From Margaritifera margaritifera (lineage: Eukaryota > Mollusca > Bivalvia > Unionida > Margaritiferidae), in assembly GCA_029931535.1 (NCBI GenBank), contig JAQPZY010001689.1, positions 3,190,501-3,254,500 of the forward strand: 64,000 nt of DNA. Reading direction: 5' to 3'. Shown here piece after piece: positions 31,737 through 42,193 of this stretch. The stretch's first letter is position 1. Every line of letters starts with the position of its first letter. The notes below the pieces were generated by a model. It searched no databases, had not been told where the DNA came from, and saw only the letters and a list, made by a program, of their open reading frames with translations. Position numbers and translations under genes: made by a program.

Positions 31737-32778
31737 TCAGTACATGCCCTCAAAGTACTCCCCGTGCACCTCTACACACTTTCTCAGTCTGATTATCCAA
31801 TTATTAAACGCCATTTTTTGCATTCACCTTTTGGTATGTTGTTCATGCACTGGAAAACTGTACTTAAAATCGCATGGCGGCTTTTAAGTCGTCTGTCCCT
31901 TATCGAATCTTTGATAACGGGATTCAGCCAAAAAAAATCACCTGGAGTTAAATCAGGGCTGTATGGAAGATGTGGGAAAGGTTGGATTCTGTGCTCTTTC
32001 AGGAAGTCTGTAACGACGGCAGACTTATGCGCCGGTGCGTTGTCATGGAGTAGATGGATACCCCAGGTAGCGGTGTGCGGACGGGTGGTTCGGTAGTGTT
32101 CCTTACTTTTGTCAACACTTTGGAGGTATAAAAATGTCCAGTGACACTAGCTAAGTCAGGCATAGGCTTTTTGCATAGAAAAATAATGCGTATAAAACTC
32201 TCTTGACAGTCCAACTAAGTCCAGCGATTTGTGGTCTCTGCTCATTTTCTCCGATCAAACTTTATTATTTTCTCGAGTCGGGTTCAAAAACGTAAATCCA
32301 TGTTTCATCACCTGTGGCATTTCATTCAAACGTCTCTGGTCACTATTGTCATATTGGTCGAGTAACTTCAACGATTTCAACCCGAGTCTGTTTTTGATCA
32401 GCCGTCAACAAATTCGGGACCCATCTTGCGCAAACCTTTGTGAGCTTGAAATTATTCTTCAATTCATTAAAAACAGCTGACGAATTAATGCCCGTGATAT
32501 TATAAATATCTTCCACTGTGTACGAGCATCTAAATCAATTGCCCCCTTCACAACGTGAGTGAAGCCATTTCCAGCTCACCAATCGCAGACAACGGTCTTC
32601 CAGAACGTGCACCATCTTCCATGAATTTGCAGCCATCTTTAAAACGATGAAAAGATCTCAGAATTACAGGTTATGACAGTAAATTGCATCCGCAAACAAT
32701 ATCCAAGTCGGCCTTGATATCAGTTAGAGAGTACCCTAAGAGCGCCCGGATTTTACAGTCCAAAATAGTTGTATTCAT
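31737..32778 (-). pseudogene. mariner-family transposase, broken
   Basis: On the minus strand from ATG 32776-32778 the frames give an N-terminal helix-turn-helix-like start (MNTTILDCKIRALLGYS), a GARSGRPLS block, the catalytic block DETWIYVFEPD, the second Asp block in HDNAPAH, the family signature PYSPDLTPGDFF, and a C-terminal RLRKCVEVHGEYFEG ending at a stop in 31737-31739. Together these identify a mariner transposase with a DD34D-type layout, normally about 345 residues. The span of 1042 bp matches full length. Several frameshifts and stops (near 32690, 32600, 32300, 32000, 31890) disable it. Surrounding terminal repeats were not identified. Confidence 0.9.
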
Positions 32779-33155
32779 ATATTTCTTCTAATTTCATACC
32801 TTTATATGTGAAATTGATTTTTTTCTGTAAATTTTACCAATTATTTGTGCTTTAGTTTAGTCACCAATAACTTTGAGTTTCCAAGTATCACAGTAATTAC
32901 TGAAACTATTAATCATAAACTGAAGGGACACCTTTCCTTTACAGATTGTAAGCAACAAAACTATTTATAATATTTGCTAATATGTCCTAATAGGTGTTGT
33001 TCGTGACTATTGACGTCCCAGTTGAACTCCGTAAGAATTCTTGTCGTCTTTTGTTCCTACTTTGTTATCTGAGTAATGTACTTCCAATACAGCAAAGCAG
33101 TCTCCGTGAACGAAAGAGGGTATGTCTGGGGGTGCGGCGAGAGCTTTGAGTTAAT
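32779..33155. other. AT-rich DNA right of the mariner relic
   Basis: No gene or clear repeat. Confidence 0.45.
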
Positions 33156-33320
33156 TTGCTCTGGGTCAGGTTGTTCAGGGTCATTGTTTCCCGCCTGAAC
33201 GTGTGGACCAAGGTGAGGACAGGGTCACCGTGTTTCGCTTGCCCATGGGGATCCAGGTGGGGACATCATCACTGTGCCTCGCCTAAACGTGTGGATCAAG
33301 GTGGGGATGATGAATCATAT
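33156..33320. repeat. GC-richer degenerate ~45-bp repeat
   Basis: cctgaacgtgtggaccaagg, catggggatccaggtgggga and cctaaacgtgtggatcaagg are successive diverged copies of one unit. Confidence 0.75.
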
Positions 33321-33867
33321 AAAAATATCCATCCCATGTTTAGTGATGTTCTGCAGCATCTTCCTCCGAAATCTTTTTTTCCATTGATGTACAGCTTGTC
33401 TTTCCCCAGTCTGACTTTATATTCAAAGTTTTTCTTTGCTTCGCGAGAAGCGGGTAGTAGCGCTCTCTTTCTGTCTGTAAGTCTAGTAATTGTTCTTTGA
33501 GCTTTTATTGTCTTGTTCTAGGGATGACATTGTTAAAAACAAATTTTTCCACAAATTTTGTATTTTCTGCATTCTTTTTATGAAATATGTCATAAGAGGT
33601 ACTCATAAATTGAAGACTATTTTGAAGTGAAATTTGTTTTGTTTGTATTTCTTTTATTTCTCCTTTGATATTCTCAAAGCTTGAATCAAGCGCCGTCACA
33701 TGGGCCAAACATATGTCAAATTTACCATGAAAATCCACTACATAACCTTGCACTTGACTCTGAATATTAAAAAAATGCGGTGTATTGACATACGTAGACT
33801 CTACTGGTTTCATCATCTTCTATGTCAACGATATTGTCTGACAAAGAAGGTAATGTTGTGGACTATG
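33321..33867. other. Intergenic DNA with an unexplained minus frame
   Basis: A 103-codon minus frame (33505-33816) has the look of a coiled-coil protein fragment (FENIKGEIKEIQTKQISLQN). I recognise no family. It could be an exon or a chance frame. Confidence 0.35.
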
Positions 33868-33957
33868 ATGGCATCAGGCCAGGGCTTACCTGGGAATACA
33901 TGTTGTGTACTATGATGGCATCAGACCTGGGAGCCCCTGGCCTGATACCATCATTGT
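33868..33957. repeat. Short foldback
   Basis: gatggcatcaggccagggct near the left is mirrored by the sequence ending cctggcctgataccatc. A second direct copy of actatgatggcatcag lies between. Confidence 0.8.
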
Positions 33958-33964
33958 CATGCCA

Positions 33965-34230
33965 ATAAGCCATTTGTACGGGTTTATTTCCTTCTAGACA
34001 GAGACTTGCAATATTATAAATATGTTGATCTCTAATACAGACAGGGGAAAGTTCAACTTCGATTATAATTTCAATGATGATGTGTTGTGCGACACAATAT
34101 ATTGACGTAGATACATATCACTGTGCAAATGTGTCAAACTAGTTGTGGTCTACGTAATATTTCATTTGGCCGTTATTTAAAAGCGCGTTCAAAGCAAGCC
34201 GTTCTGAAGATTTTCAATTGCTATTTAGTC
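33965..34230 (+). repeat. Direct duplication, copy 1 (~265 bp)
   Basis: It matches 37495-37772 at roughly 95 percent by eye. Both contain gccatttgtacgggtttatt, gggaaagttcaacttcgatt and gtcaaactagttgtggtcta. Relative to copy 2 it lacks a 14-bp catcgattctgttt segment and runs directly into an (ATT)n tract. Confidence 0.93.
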
Positions 34231-34256
34231 TATTATTATTATTATTATTATTATTT
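34228..34256. repeat. (ATT)n microsatellite
   Basis: About nine copies of ATT lie exactly where the duplication ends. Confidence 0.95.
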
Positions 34257-35287
34257 CAATTCTTGTCCATTATCCCGCTATATCGTGCTCTTGACATACT
34301 TTCTTAGTACGTCCATGCAGAATTTTACTGGGATATAATTTCTTTTGCGCATTTGGATGATAGAGTTGATTTTTCTCCGCGCAAGGTGTCAGATCTTTGT
34401 TCCCAGCCTGGAATTAGGTCAAAACACTTTGGTCCTCTGCGTGATAGGCACGATATACACTTCTTTGATATTTTGTTCACACAACTTTGTTTGGCTGATG
34501 ACAACATAAGATAGATATGTAGTTTATACGTTTTGGACCGTTTTTAAATTTTGTCTTCCTTCTTTCTTCTATTGTTTGTCCTTTGATTATTTCCCCGTCA
34601 TTGAAACGTGTAGGAGTCAAGAATTTTTCTTGATTGTTTTGTTTAGTATTCGTTTTGTGGATGTTAAATGTTTCTTCCCCTGACGAAGAGCTTGTTTAGA
34701 AACGTTGGGAAATTTTTGTGCATATACAATGAATTAAATTGGCTTAAGTAAAACCTTTCAAGGAATACGCCTAAATCAAACAGAAAGCTCTATTTCGTTG
34801 ATGTACGTTTTGAAATATGTTAAATAAATGAATATTATCATTCCAACTTGAGAATCCAATGGGTCAAAATCCAAGATTTATATCACAAACAAAACCATAG
34901 GTGGATTGGAATTGCCTTCTTCCAGCAGTCATGTATTTTACAATTGGCAAAAGCATATCGTTCCAACTTAAAAACATGCACATATTACATGATAATGCGT
35001 TGTAATTTATGATTACTAAGTAATAATATATGGAGTCATTACTTACTTACAATAGCCTACCCCCTACCAATAAACTTTTTCTCGTATAGTAAGCACACAA
35101 TTATGGACGACATTCGACCGGTCTCTCCAAGTTTTTCTCTAGAAATCGCAGAGTTTATCTTTACATCTGTTTCTATTCTTGAATCTCAGTATATTCTCCG
35201 GGATCATCCTATCGGTAATAATGCGTAAATAACATGGACATACCTACCCACCTGCATCATTCATGGAGGATATCTACATTTGTTTTA
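34257..35287. other. AT-rich intergenic DNA
   Basis: No gene recognised. Confidence 0.5.
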
Positions 35288-35416
35288 GTAGATATAAGGA
35301 AATATTTCACGAGTGGTGCAGTGGGAAACATTGTATTGTCATGAGTGGCGAAGCCACGAGTGACAATACAAAATGTTTCCATTTCACGAGTGAAATATTT
35401 CCTTATATCTGCTAAA
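35288..35416. repeat. 129-bp foldback palindrome
   Basis: The left arm tagatataaggaaatatttc continues through cacgagtg...ttgtattgtcatgagtggc. The right arm mirrors it as gccacgagtgacaatacaa...gaaatatttccttatatctgcta, with almost no loop (gaa). Only a few mismatches and a small indel occur. It resembles a MITE-type foldback or a recent inverted duplication. Confidence 0.93.
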
Positions 35417-36251
35417 AAAAAAAGATTTTTTATTTTATATTTATATTTTTTAATGCAAAAACCGTCGATTTGCATGGATTTTATTTTCATTCTGTGCCGA
35501 AGCGATTAACGGCTGCATTACTTAATCAATAAAAAGAAGTTCCAAAATTTAAAATAATTTTCGGACCGAGACTTTTTACAAATTTATCTAGTACAAATAA
35601 TGCTTCAAATTGTGTATTTTGTCAAAATGATGACTGTTTCCAAACGACAATGAAGAGATATTTACTTTTGTTGACACGTTTCTAGTGCGGATTAATACAG
35701 TAAACATTGTTAGTGTTGGGGTATAAATAGAAATATAGAAACATTACGGAGCGGTCACATCCAACAGATTTCAGAGGGTAACATCTTTAAACAAAAATGT
35801 TAATGACTGTGAATTTACTTGTATGGATTTTGGTTCTTTATTTTGTGCATTTCTGCATTCAAACGTGATCTTTTGGCCTTGGCAACCTTGTAGTCTAGAC
35901 GGTAAAAGACGCCGCACCCAAATTTCGACTGTCACATAATTTCAGTTTGCAATCAACACTCATTAATGCCCGATTTCTCCATCTTTTTGAGACATGATTA
36001 TGTTGTGTTAAGAGTTAGAATCGATACTTAAACAATTTTATTACTATATTTAACCAAGAATTTTTCCTAAAAGTATGTCCGTTTGTCGCAGAGTGTAAAA
36101 GGCACACTGTATGGATGAAAGAATATCTAATAGCAACAGTTCATGTAAGTTCAGTCACTAATAATTTGCAGGATTCATTTGGAAAACTAGTTCATTAAAT
36201 AAATATATACTAGTTTTCTACAGTCTTGACACATTTTAAGATCTGTTCATC

Positions 36252-36253
<2 letters not shown>
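35417..36253. other. AT-rich intergenic DNA
   Basis: No gene recognised. Confidence 0.5.

Positions 36254-36300
<47 letters not shown>
36254..36300. repeat. (GA)n microsatellite
   Basis: About 23 uninterrupted GA units. Confidence 0.98.
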
Positions 36301-36304
<4 letters not shown>

Positions 36305-37179
36305 CAGAGGAAGAAGAAAGAAATAAAAAATAAAATTGGCCTAAATATGGAAATACAGATTTGAATAACATACATAAGAACAGATATATTTCCTACATGG
36401 GAAAAGAAAGTAGTTCCAAAGTGATATCGCTACTGTGGCGATAAAAGTGATATCACCACTGTGACGATAAAATTTTTATTCCACTGATATATTTCAACAT
36501 CTCATTATGAAATATATAATAAAATGCTATCTATCTTCAGTATTTAATTGTCGTAACAAATATATAAGAAACCACAATGTGATCAGCCACGGCATTTAAA
36601 TATTTAAGCTTGATTAAGCATTTCAAAATGCCTTTATCAGTCTCTTCGAATGGGCTCGTTTTTCCTAATTATTGTTACTTCTTTTAGACGGATTCTTAAA
36701 TGAAATTATTATGTATATGTAAACGTAAAACTTGTCTGTGTTTTGTTGACTTTATACTTTCCTCCTTATCTGGAAAGTGCCTCGTTCAGATGTTGACTTG
36801 GGTTAAACCAGGATAAAATGCTTCCGGTTGGTGTGGAGCCAAGTAGTTCCTATCGAAATTTAGAAGTGTTGTTTGGCTGTACATTTGACTGTGAAATATT
36901 CATGACAGGGACTGGTTTTTACCATGGAATAATTGTGAAGGAGTCATTCTTTATTTTGAGATGCCTTTTATTATGGTTGTGAAAGCAGTGTGTTGGAAGT
37001 GCACATGTAAATTAAGTATGAAATATGGTCAAAAACTATGTTTTGATTGACCCGGAAATGGAATCATGACCCCAGTAGGCTGTTATCAGCTGTTATTTGT
37101 AATTATGCCTGGCAACAACGGCCAAACTTGGTGTGTGTAATGGACTATAATGGCACTGTCACCACTAAGCTGTAGAGTA
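36301..37179. other. AT-rich intergenic DNA
   Basis: Two tandem copies of aagtgatatc(a/g)c(t/c)actgtg lie at about 36419-36470. No gene is recognised in the rest. Confidence 0.5.
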
Positions 37180-37340
37180 CTGACGGAGGAGGGGGGGTGG
37201 GGGGGGGACGGGGCGGTTGCCTTGGGCACCAGAGGTCTTGGTGCGCCAAACAGCTGATAAAAATTCGGGCCTCGTATTCTGGCCCTTTGGGCCATCATCG
37301 TCGCCCTGGGCGCCATTTACCCTTAGTACGCCACTGCCCC
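37180..37340 (-). repeat. GC-rich segment resembling a short DNA-element end
   Basis: It contains long G runs, ggcgcc-type motifs and the terminus cgccactg. On the minus strand it begins cagtggcgtactaaggg. It is similar in style to, but not clearly the same as, the 41.9-kb element. Confidence 0.5.
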
Positions 37341-37494
37341 TACGAGCCCCAGTGTGATTGGAATGTTAGTCTGAGTTCAGCTTGGAGAAATGCATGTAGG
37401 TAATATATAGTAAAATTAATGGTGGTCTGACCACATTTACATATCGTTTTCCATTCTTGAGGTCATCTGACCGATATTTATCAGTTTTATCAAT

Positions 37495-37772
37495 AAGCCA
37501 TTTGTACGGGTTTATTTACTTCTGGACAGAGACTTGCAATATTATAAATAGGTTGATCTCTGATACAGACAGGGGAAAGTTCAACTTCGATTATAATTTC
37601 AATGATGAGGTGTTGTGCGACAGATCATATTGACGTAGATACATATCACTGTGCAGATGTGTCAAACTAGTTGTGGTCTACGTAATATTTCATTTGGACG
37701 TTATTTAAAAGCGCGTTCAAAGCAAGCCGTTCTGAAGGTTTTCATCGATTCTGTTTCAATTGCTATTTAGTC
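37495..37772 (+). repeat. Direct duplication, copy 2 (~278 bp)
   Basis: Partner of 33965-34230, same orientation, 3.53 kb away. It retains the 14-bp segment missing from copy 1. Confidence 0.93.
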
Positions 37773-38249
37773 TTGCCGGTAATATCTGATAAATATTGGA
37801 TCAAATATCCTGCTTATCGTGTCGACAAAAAACCTGCCGCGCTAGTCTTCTTTTAAATGAATCTATGCATTTTAATATTTCTCTAAATCTCTGTCGGTAA
37901 TATTGAGCCCTGTATGACCAATCTGTTGCAAATACAATTTGTCATTGAGTTGAATTGTTTCCGTCTTAAGTCATACATTTATAAAATTGGTTCTAATCAG
38001 CTAAATAATTGAGAGTAACCTTTATTCCATAACGCAATTCCCGTAGAACGAATAGTATGCAACACTATTAAAGGGACTGTGGACGTATTTTTAAAATAAT
38101 TTTTGTATAGCTCGTTCGATGGAGACAATTTTAGATCTGATAAAGTTAAAGAACTTTAAAGTGCATCACAGCAAAGATTTGTATTGAGATCATGTAAATA
38201 TCTACTCGTTCAGACCGAAAAAGTAACCTACTTTTGTCTCGAATTGGAA
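37773..38249. other. AT-rich intergenic DNA
   Basis: No gene recognised. Confidence 0.5.
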
Positions 38250-38405
38250 GCCGCAGTAGCTCAGTTGGTAGAGCGTCGGGTTCGCAATCCAAGGGTCGCG
38301 GGTTTGATACCCGCCCAGGTTGGTTGGCTGCCTTGGTGTTTCCTTGTCATGATATAGCCAATAATGCGTTAAAAAGTGCCATAAAAGCAACAAATTATTT
38401 GTTTT
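38250..38405 (+). mobile_element. tRNA-derived SINE
   Basis: The first ~75 bp are tRNA-like. A box A-type stretch, tagctcagttggtagagc, lies at 38258-38275. A box B-like gcgggtttgatacccgc, forming a perfect 5-bp T-arm stem, lies about 30 bp further. An anticodon-loop-like ttcgcaa lies between. The 3' acceptor strand does not pair with the 5' strand, so this is not a working tRNA gene. It is followed by a non-tRNA body (ggtgtttccttgtcatgata) of about 80 bp. Pol III transcription from the internal boxes and LINE-dependent mobility are known for SINEs. Confidence 0.8.
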
Positions 38406-38797
38406 CGACTTACGGTGAATGTAAATGTTGATGCATGCTTGTTAGCTCTAAGGAGCACTCGGTAAGAAATGAACATGACTGATGTAAAGCACGTGCAGAT
38501 TTGAGCGCAATAGGGTTGAGCATTTATCTGTATAGTGCACGTGAATCTGTATCTTATCTTCACTAACAGTTAAAGAAGTGTAAATGATGACTATGTTTTG
38601 TACAACTGTGGTTCAGTATCCATTAGAATTACGCTTCACCAGGTAATACAATTAGCTATACTAGCTTTGGATTATGGGTACTCGCTAATATATTTTGTCT
38701 TCGCGGATACACGTGCTCGTTTGTTTATTTCTTTCTAACTTTGCACAAAGATAGTTATAATCGGAACAAATTGGAACAAAAGTAGGTTAAATTTGCA
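38406..38797. other. AT-rich intergenic DNA
   Basis: No gene recognised. Confidence 0.5.
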
Positions 38798-38899
38798 AAG
38801 TAATCGATCACAGTCACTTTGTTACAGTTTTAAGTTTTAATTAATACAAAGTAATCGATCACAGTCACTTTGTTACAGTTTTAAGTTTTAATTAATACA
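38798..38899. repeat. Perfect 51-bp tandem duplication
   Basis: caaagtaatcgatcacagtc ... ttaattaata occurs twice back to back with no visible difference, so it is recent. Confidence 0.96.
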
Positions 38900-39745
38900 A
38901 AGTCTTTAACTGTAACTTCATATGATGTATGGAAAGACAGGTCGTCTATCTAGCTTTCTATGTCAAAATTCAATGCAATATGTAAACAGTCAATTTAAGG
39001 AACACAAGTGTTAAAGGACCCCAAAATAAATTGCTCCTAAAATATTCTCATTTGATTGACTAACAAATAACAGAGAGACATACATACAGATAGATATATT
39101 GGCGATATTTATACATTAATTTTAATAAACAACACAAAAAATTAAGATAAAGAGAAGGAGATATTTTAACAGCTTCGTATCACCCAGGGTACTTTGATAA
39201 CTTCTTGTTACTTTTGACAAAAAGGAATATAAACTCAAACGCTTCGTATAAATGCCAGACAATATTAGCTTTTTCTCTCAGAGGATATATTAGGCCCTTC
39301 CCAAAAGACATTGTTGCTGACAAAAGATGAAGATAAAGCGAATGACTAGTCAAATGAAACATATTCTGATGTCTTCTTCATTATTAGGGCTGAAATGCTC
39401 CAAGTTTCGAAACAGAACATACGTGACTAAAAGAATATTCCATTACGACATAATTAATTCAAACTCCATGCGGCAGAGAACTTCTGAAAGATCTTGTCTC
39501 AACGTTTTGTGAAATGGTAGGAAAGAGCAATTTTCATTTACTGCCTAGTTTGGCAAGATGTTTCATAAGCTTCTATTTCTGAATTTAATGTCATTGTGTT
39601 TTCTTCTGATACTACAGTTCGAAGGTCCCTATTTCCGATGAAATTTGTGTAAATTTTAGAAAGGTGATGTAAAATGGAAGTGTTTATCCTTTCGTATGCA
39701 ATATTCTTGAAAGGGAGGCTTTGTATAGCTTTCACCAGCCCAGAT
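38900..39745. other. AT-rich intergenic DNA
   Basis: No gene recognised. Confidence 0.5.
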
Positions 39746-40112
39746 CATGGTTTATTAAGTTGTCCCCAGTCCAAGTGAATGGTTTATATAGATTTCCCAG
39801 TCCAAACCATGGTTTATTAAGTTGTCCCCAGTCCAAGTGAATGGTCTATATAGATTTCCCAGTCCAAACCATAGTTTATTAAGTTGTCCCCAGTCCAAGT
39901 GAATGGTTTATATAGATTTCCCAGTCCAAACCATGGTTTATTAAGTTGTCCCCAGTCCAAGTGAATGGTTTATATAGATTTCCCAGTCCAAACCATGGTT
40001 TATTAAGTTGTCCCCAGTCCAAGTGAATGGTTTATATAGATTTCCCAGTCCAAACCATGGTTTATTAAGTTGTCCCCAGTCCAAGTGAATGGTTTACATA
40101 GCTTTGCCCACC
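39746..40112. repeat. 62-bp minisatellite
   Basis: About six near-identical units, each a dimer of two related ~31-bp halves: ggtttattaagttgtcccca gtccaagtgaat and ggtttatatagatttcccag tccaaaccat. Confidence 0.96.
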
Positions 40113-40675
40113 CCAAACTGGCTTATATGGCTGTTCCCAGCCCAAACGACGTTTTGCATAACTTTCCTCAACCAAAACTAAGGTTTACATAGCTCTCCAC
40201 AGCCCAAGCCATGGTTTAAATAGCTTTCCCCAGCCCACGTCAATCATGGTTTATATAGTTGTGTCCAGTCTTAGCCAATGGTTTATATAGCTTTGCCCAC
40301 CCCAAACCATGATTTATATAGATTTTCAGGCAAAACAATAGTTTGTATAATATTCCGAGACCGTACCCTTGGTTTCTATAGTTTTCTCCATCCAAACCAT
40401 GGTGTATATAGCTTTCCCCAGCCCAACCCAAGCCATGGTTTATATAGCCCAAACGATGGTTTATATAGCTTTCCCCAGCCCAACCATGGTTTATATAGTT
40501 TTCCCCAGCCCAGCCATGGTTTATATTGTTTTCCTCACCCCAACCATAGTTTATATAGCTTTCCCCAGGCCAAACCGTAGTTTTACATAGCTGTCCCAAC
40601 ACCATGGTTTATAAAGCTATCCCGCTGAAACCATGGTTCATATATAGCTTTTCGCGCCCAAAACATGGTTTATAA
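40113..40675. repeat. Diverged ~31-bp minisatellite continuing the 62-bp array
   Basis: Degenerate monomers of the form accatggtttatatagcttt plus ccccagccca. The homogeneous dimer array to the left was evidently amplified from this older monomeric array. Confidence 0.92.
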
Positions 40676-40917
40676 AATATATCGTTACAGTCAAATGTAT
40701 GCTTCAAGGCTGACACGCCTCTTTTTATAGCGGAAAGTGAGACCATTGTTACCATCTTGTTTAAATTTCGTAGAAAGATGCATTAATTTTTAAGATTGTA
40801 GGTTTAGTTTGTAATCATATATCTTCATTCCATCAGAAACCGCATTTGTATTGTTGGACATTTGTATCATTAGACGTTTGTATTGTTGGACATTTGTATT
40901 ATTGGATGTTTGTATTG

Positions 40918-41152
40918 TTGTATGTGTGTATGTGTGTGTATGTATGTATGCATGTATGTATGCATGTGAATGTATGTATGTATGTGTGTGTATGTATGTA
41001 TGTATGTATGTATGTATGTATGTATGTATGTATGTATGTATGTATGTATGTATGTATGTACGTACGTACGTACGTACGTATGTATGTATGTATGTATGTA
41101 TGTATGTATGTATGTATGTATGTATGTATGTATGTATGTATGTATGTATGTA
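40918..41152. repeat. (TATG)n microsatellite with (TACG)n core
   Basis: A long TATG tract has a central run of GTAC-rich repeats (about 41059-41079). It abuts the tail of a minus-strand SINE at 41153. Confidence 0.98.
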
Positions 41153-41272
41153 GGATATTATCATACATGTTAGATAATTTGTAATTTGTATTCTACTGAG
41201 ATTCGAACCCAGGTCTGCGGGTTACGGCACCCATCGCCTTGCCTGCACGCACCAACCGCTATTCTCCCTCGA
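41153..41272 (-). mobile_element. tRNA-derived SINE, minus strand
   Basis: Read on the minus strand, box A-like tagcggttggtgcg (about 41255-41268) is followed by box B-like gggttcgaatctc (about 41196-41208). Then comes aattacaaattatctaacat, then gtatgataatat, running into (CATA)n. The last part recurs at 41549-41580 and 55405-55437. The 5' end may extend further right. Fold quality as a tRNA is poor. Confidence 0.65.
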
Positions 41273-41906
41273 CCAAGCGCACATCCCCAAATAGGGATGC
41301 AACACAGTCGCTGATATTGACATTCGTGCGTAGCAGACACCCTCCCCCCCCCCCCCCTTATCGACAGAGTAATAGAAAAAATTATCGTCTGAGTACACAG
41401 TCACTTCAGATGCCTACGACAGAAATCAAGTTATACAGAGGTTAATATAGTGAGTTACAAATATACACCATACAGAGCGGAAAGTGTTATTCCTGGATCC
41501 TATAGGAGGATGCGTGATAATATAAAGTGAATTGTTAAATATGGCGATAGAATATTATCATACAGGTTAAAGAATTTTTAATTTTTAATTTTATATATAT
41601 GCAAAGTATAAGAATTTCTTATTATTACTCTATCCTCATTAATATGTTCAGTTCTTTGTATATTATATCGTATGCCAACTGTAAAAAATTCCATAAAGTC
41701 AATCACTGTTGCCACTTTAGCATTTGGAAACAATTTCTTGGAAGCATGATTGACCCTAGACTCACCAGTAATTGTGACTTGTATGGGTCACGTTCGCAAT
41801 TCCGGCGTGGGGTCAATGATAACAGCCCATACGATTTTTTGGTGTACTGGCCCCGACGTCATAAAACTTTATTGGACTAGAAAATTTTACTCGAAAGTAT
41901 TCTGAG
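41273..41906. other. Intergenic DNA with a second copy of the SINE-type 3' end
   Basis: A C run lies at about 41343-41357. At 41549-41580 the phrase atattatcatacaggtta recurs (minus-strand SINE 3' end). No gene. The 93-codon frame 41599-41880 is unrecognised. Confidence 0.5.
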
Positions 41907-42193
41907 CAGTGTCGGCGCGAGGGTTAGAGTAGCCCTGGGGCAATGTTCTTTAGTGGCGCCCCTCCTTTTGCCACAGAAAACAGTTTTTATGTCAGTTGCC
42001 AATCTCCCTCCTTCGACCACCCCATAAATGTTTTGTGAAGAATTACCCCGTTACACTAAGTTGTGATGAAACATCATGAAAATTTCAGCTCAAAAAAAAT
42101 AAAAAATTCCCGACGGCGCCCCCACCCTCGCCTGGCGCCCGGGACAATTGTTTCCCACCGCCACCCCCACGCCCCGCCCTCGCGCCGCCACTG
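41907..42193. mobile_element. 287-bp GC-rich terminal-inverted-repeat element
   Basis: It starts cagtgtcggcgcgaggg and ends ccctcgcgccgccactg, a 17-bp inverted terminus with one mismatch. It has no coding capacity, so it is MITE-like. Flanks ttctgag and gtctcag may be a degraded target duplication, but that is weak. It shares internal sequence with 19603-19850. Confidence 0.78.

Noticed and set aside
31764..32096. Plus-strand 110-codon frame
   Set aside because: Antisense of the mariner transposase, whose motifs are all on the minus strand.
38250..38323. A tRNA gene
   Set aside because: Boxes A and B are good, but the acceptor strands do not pair and a SINE body follows.
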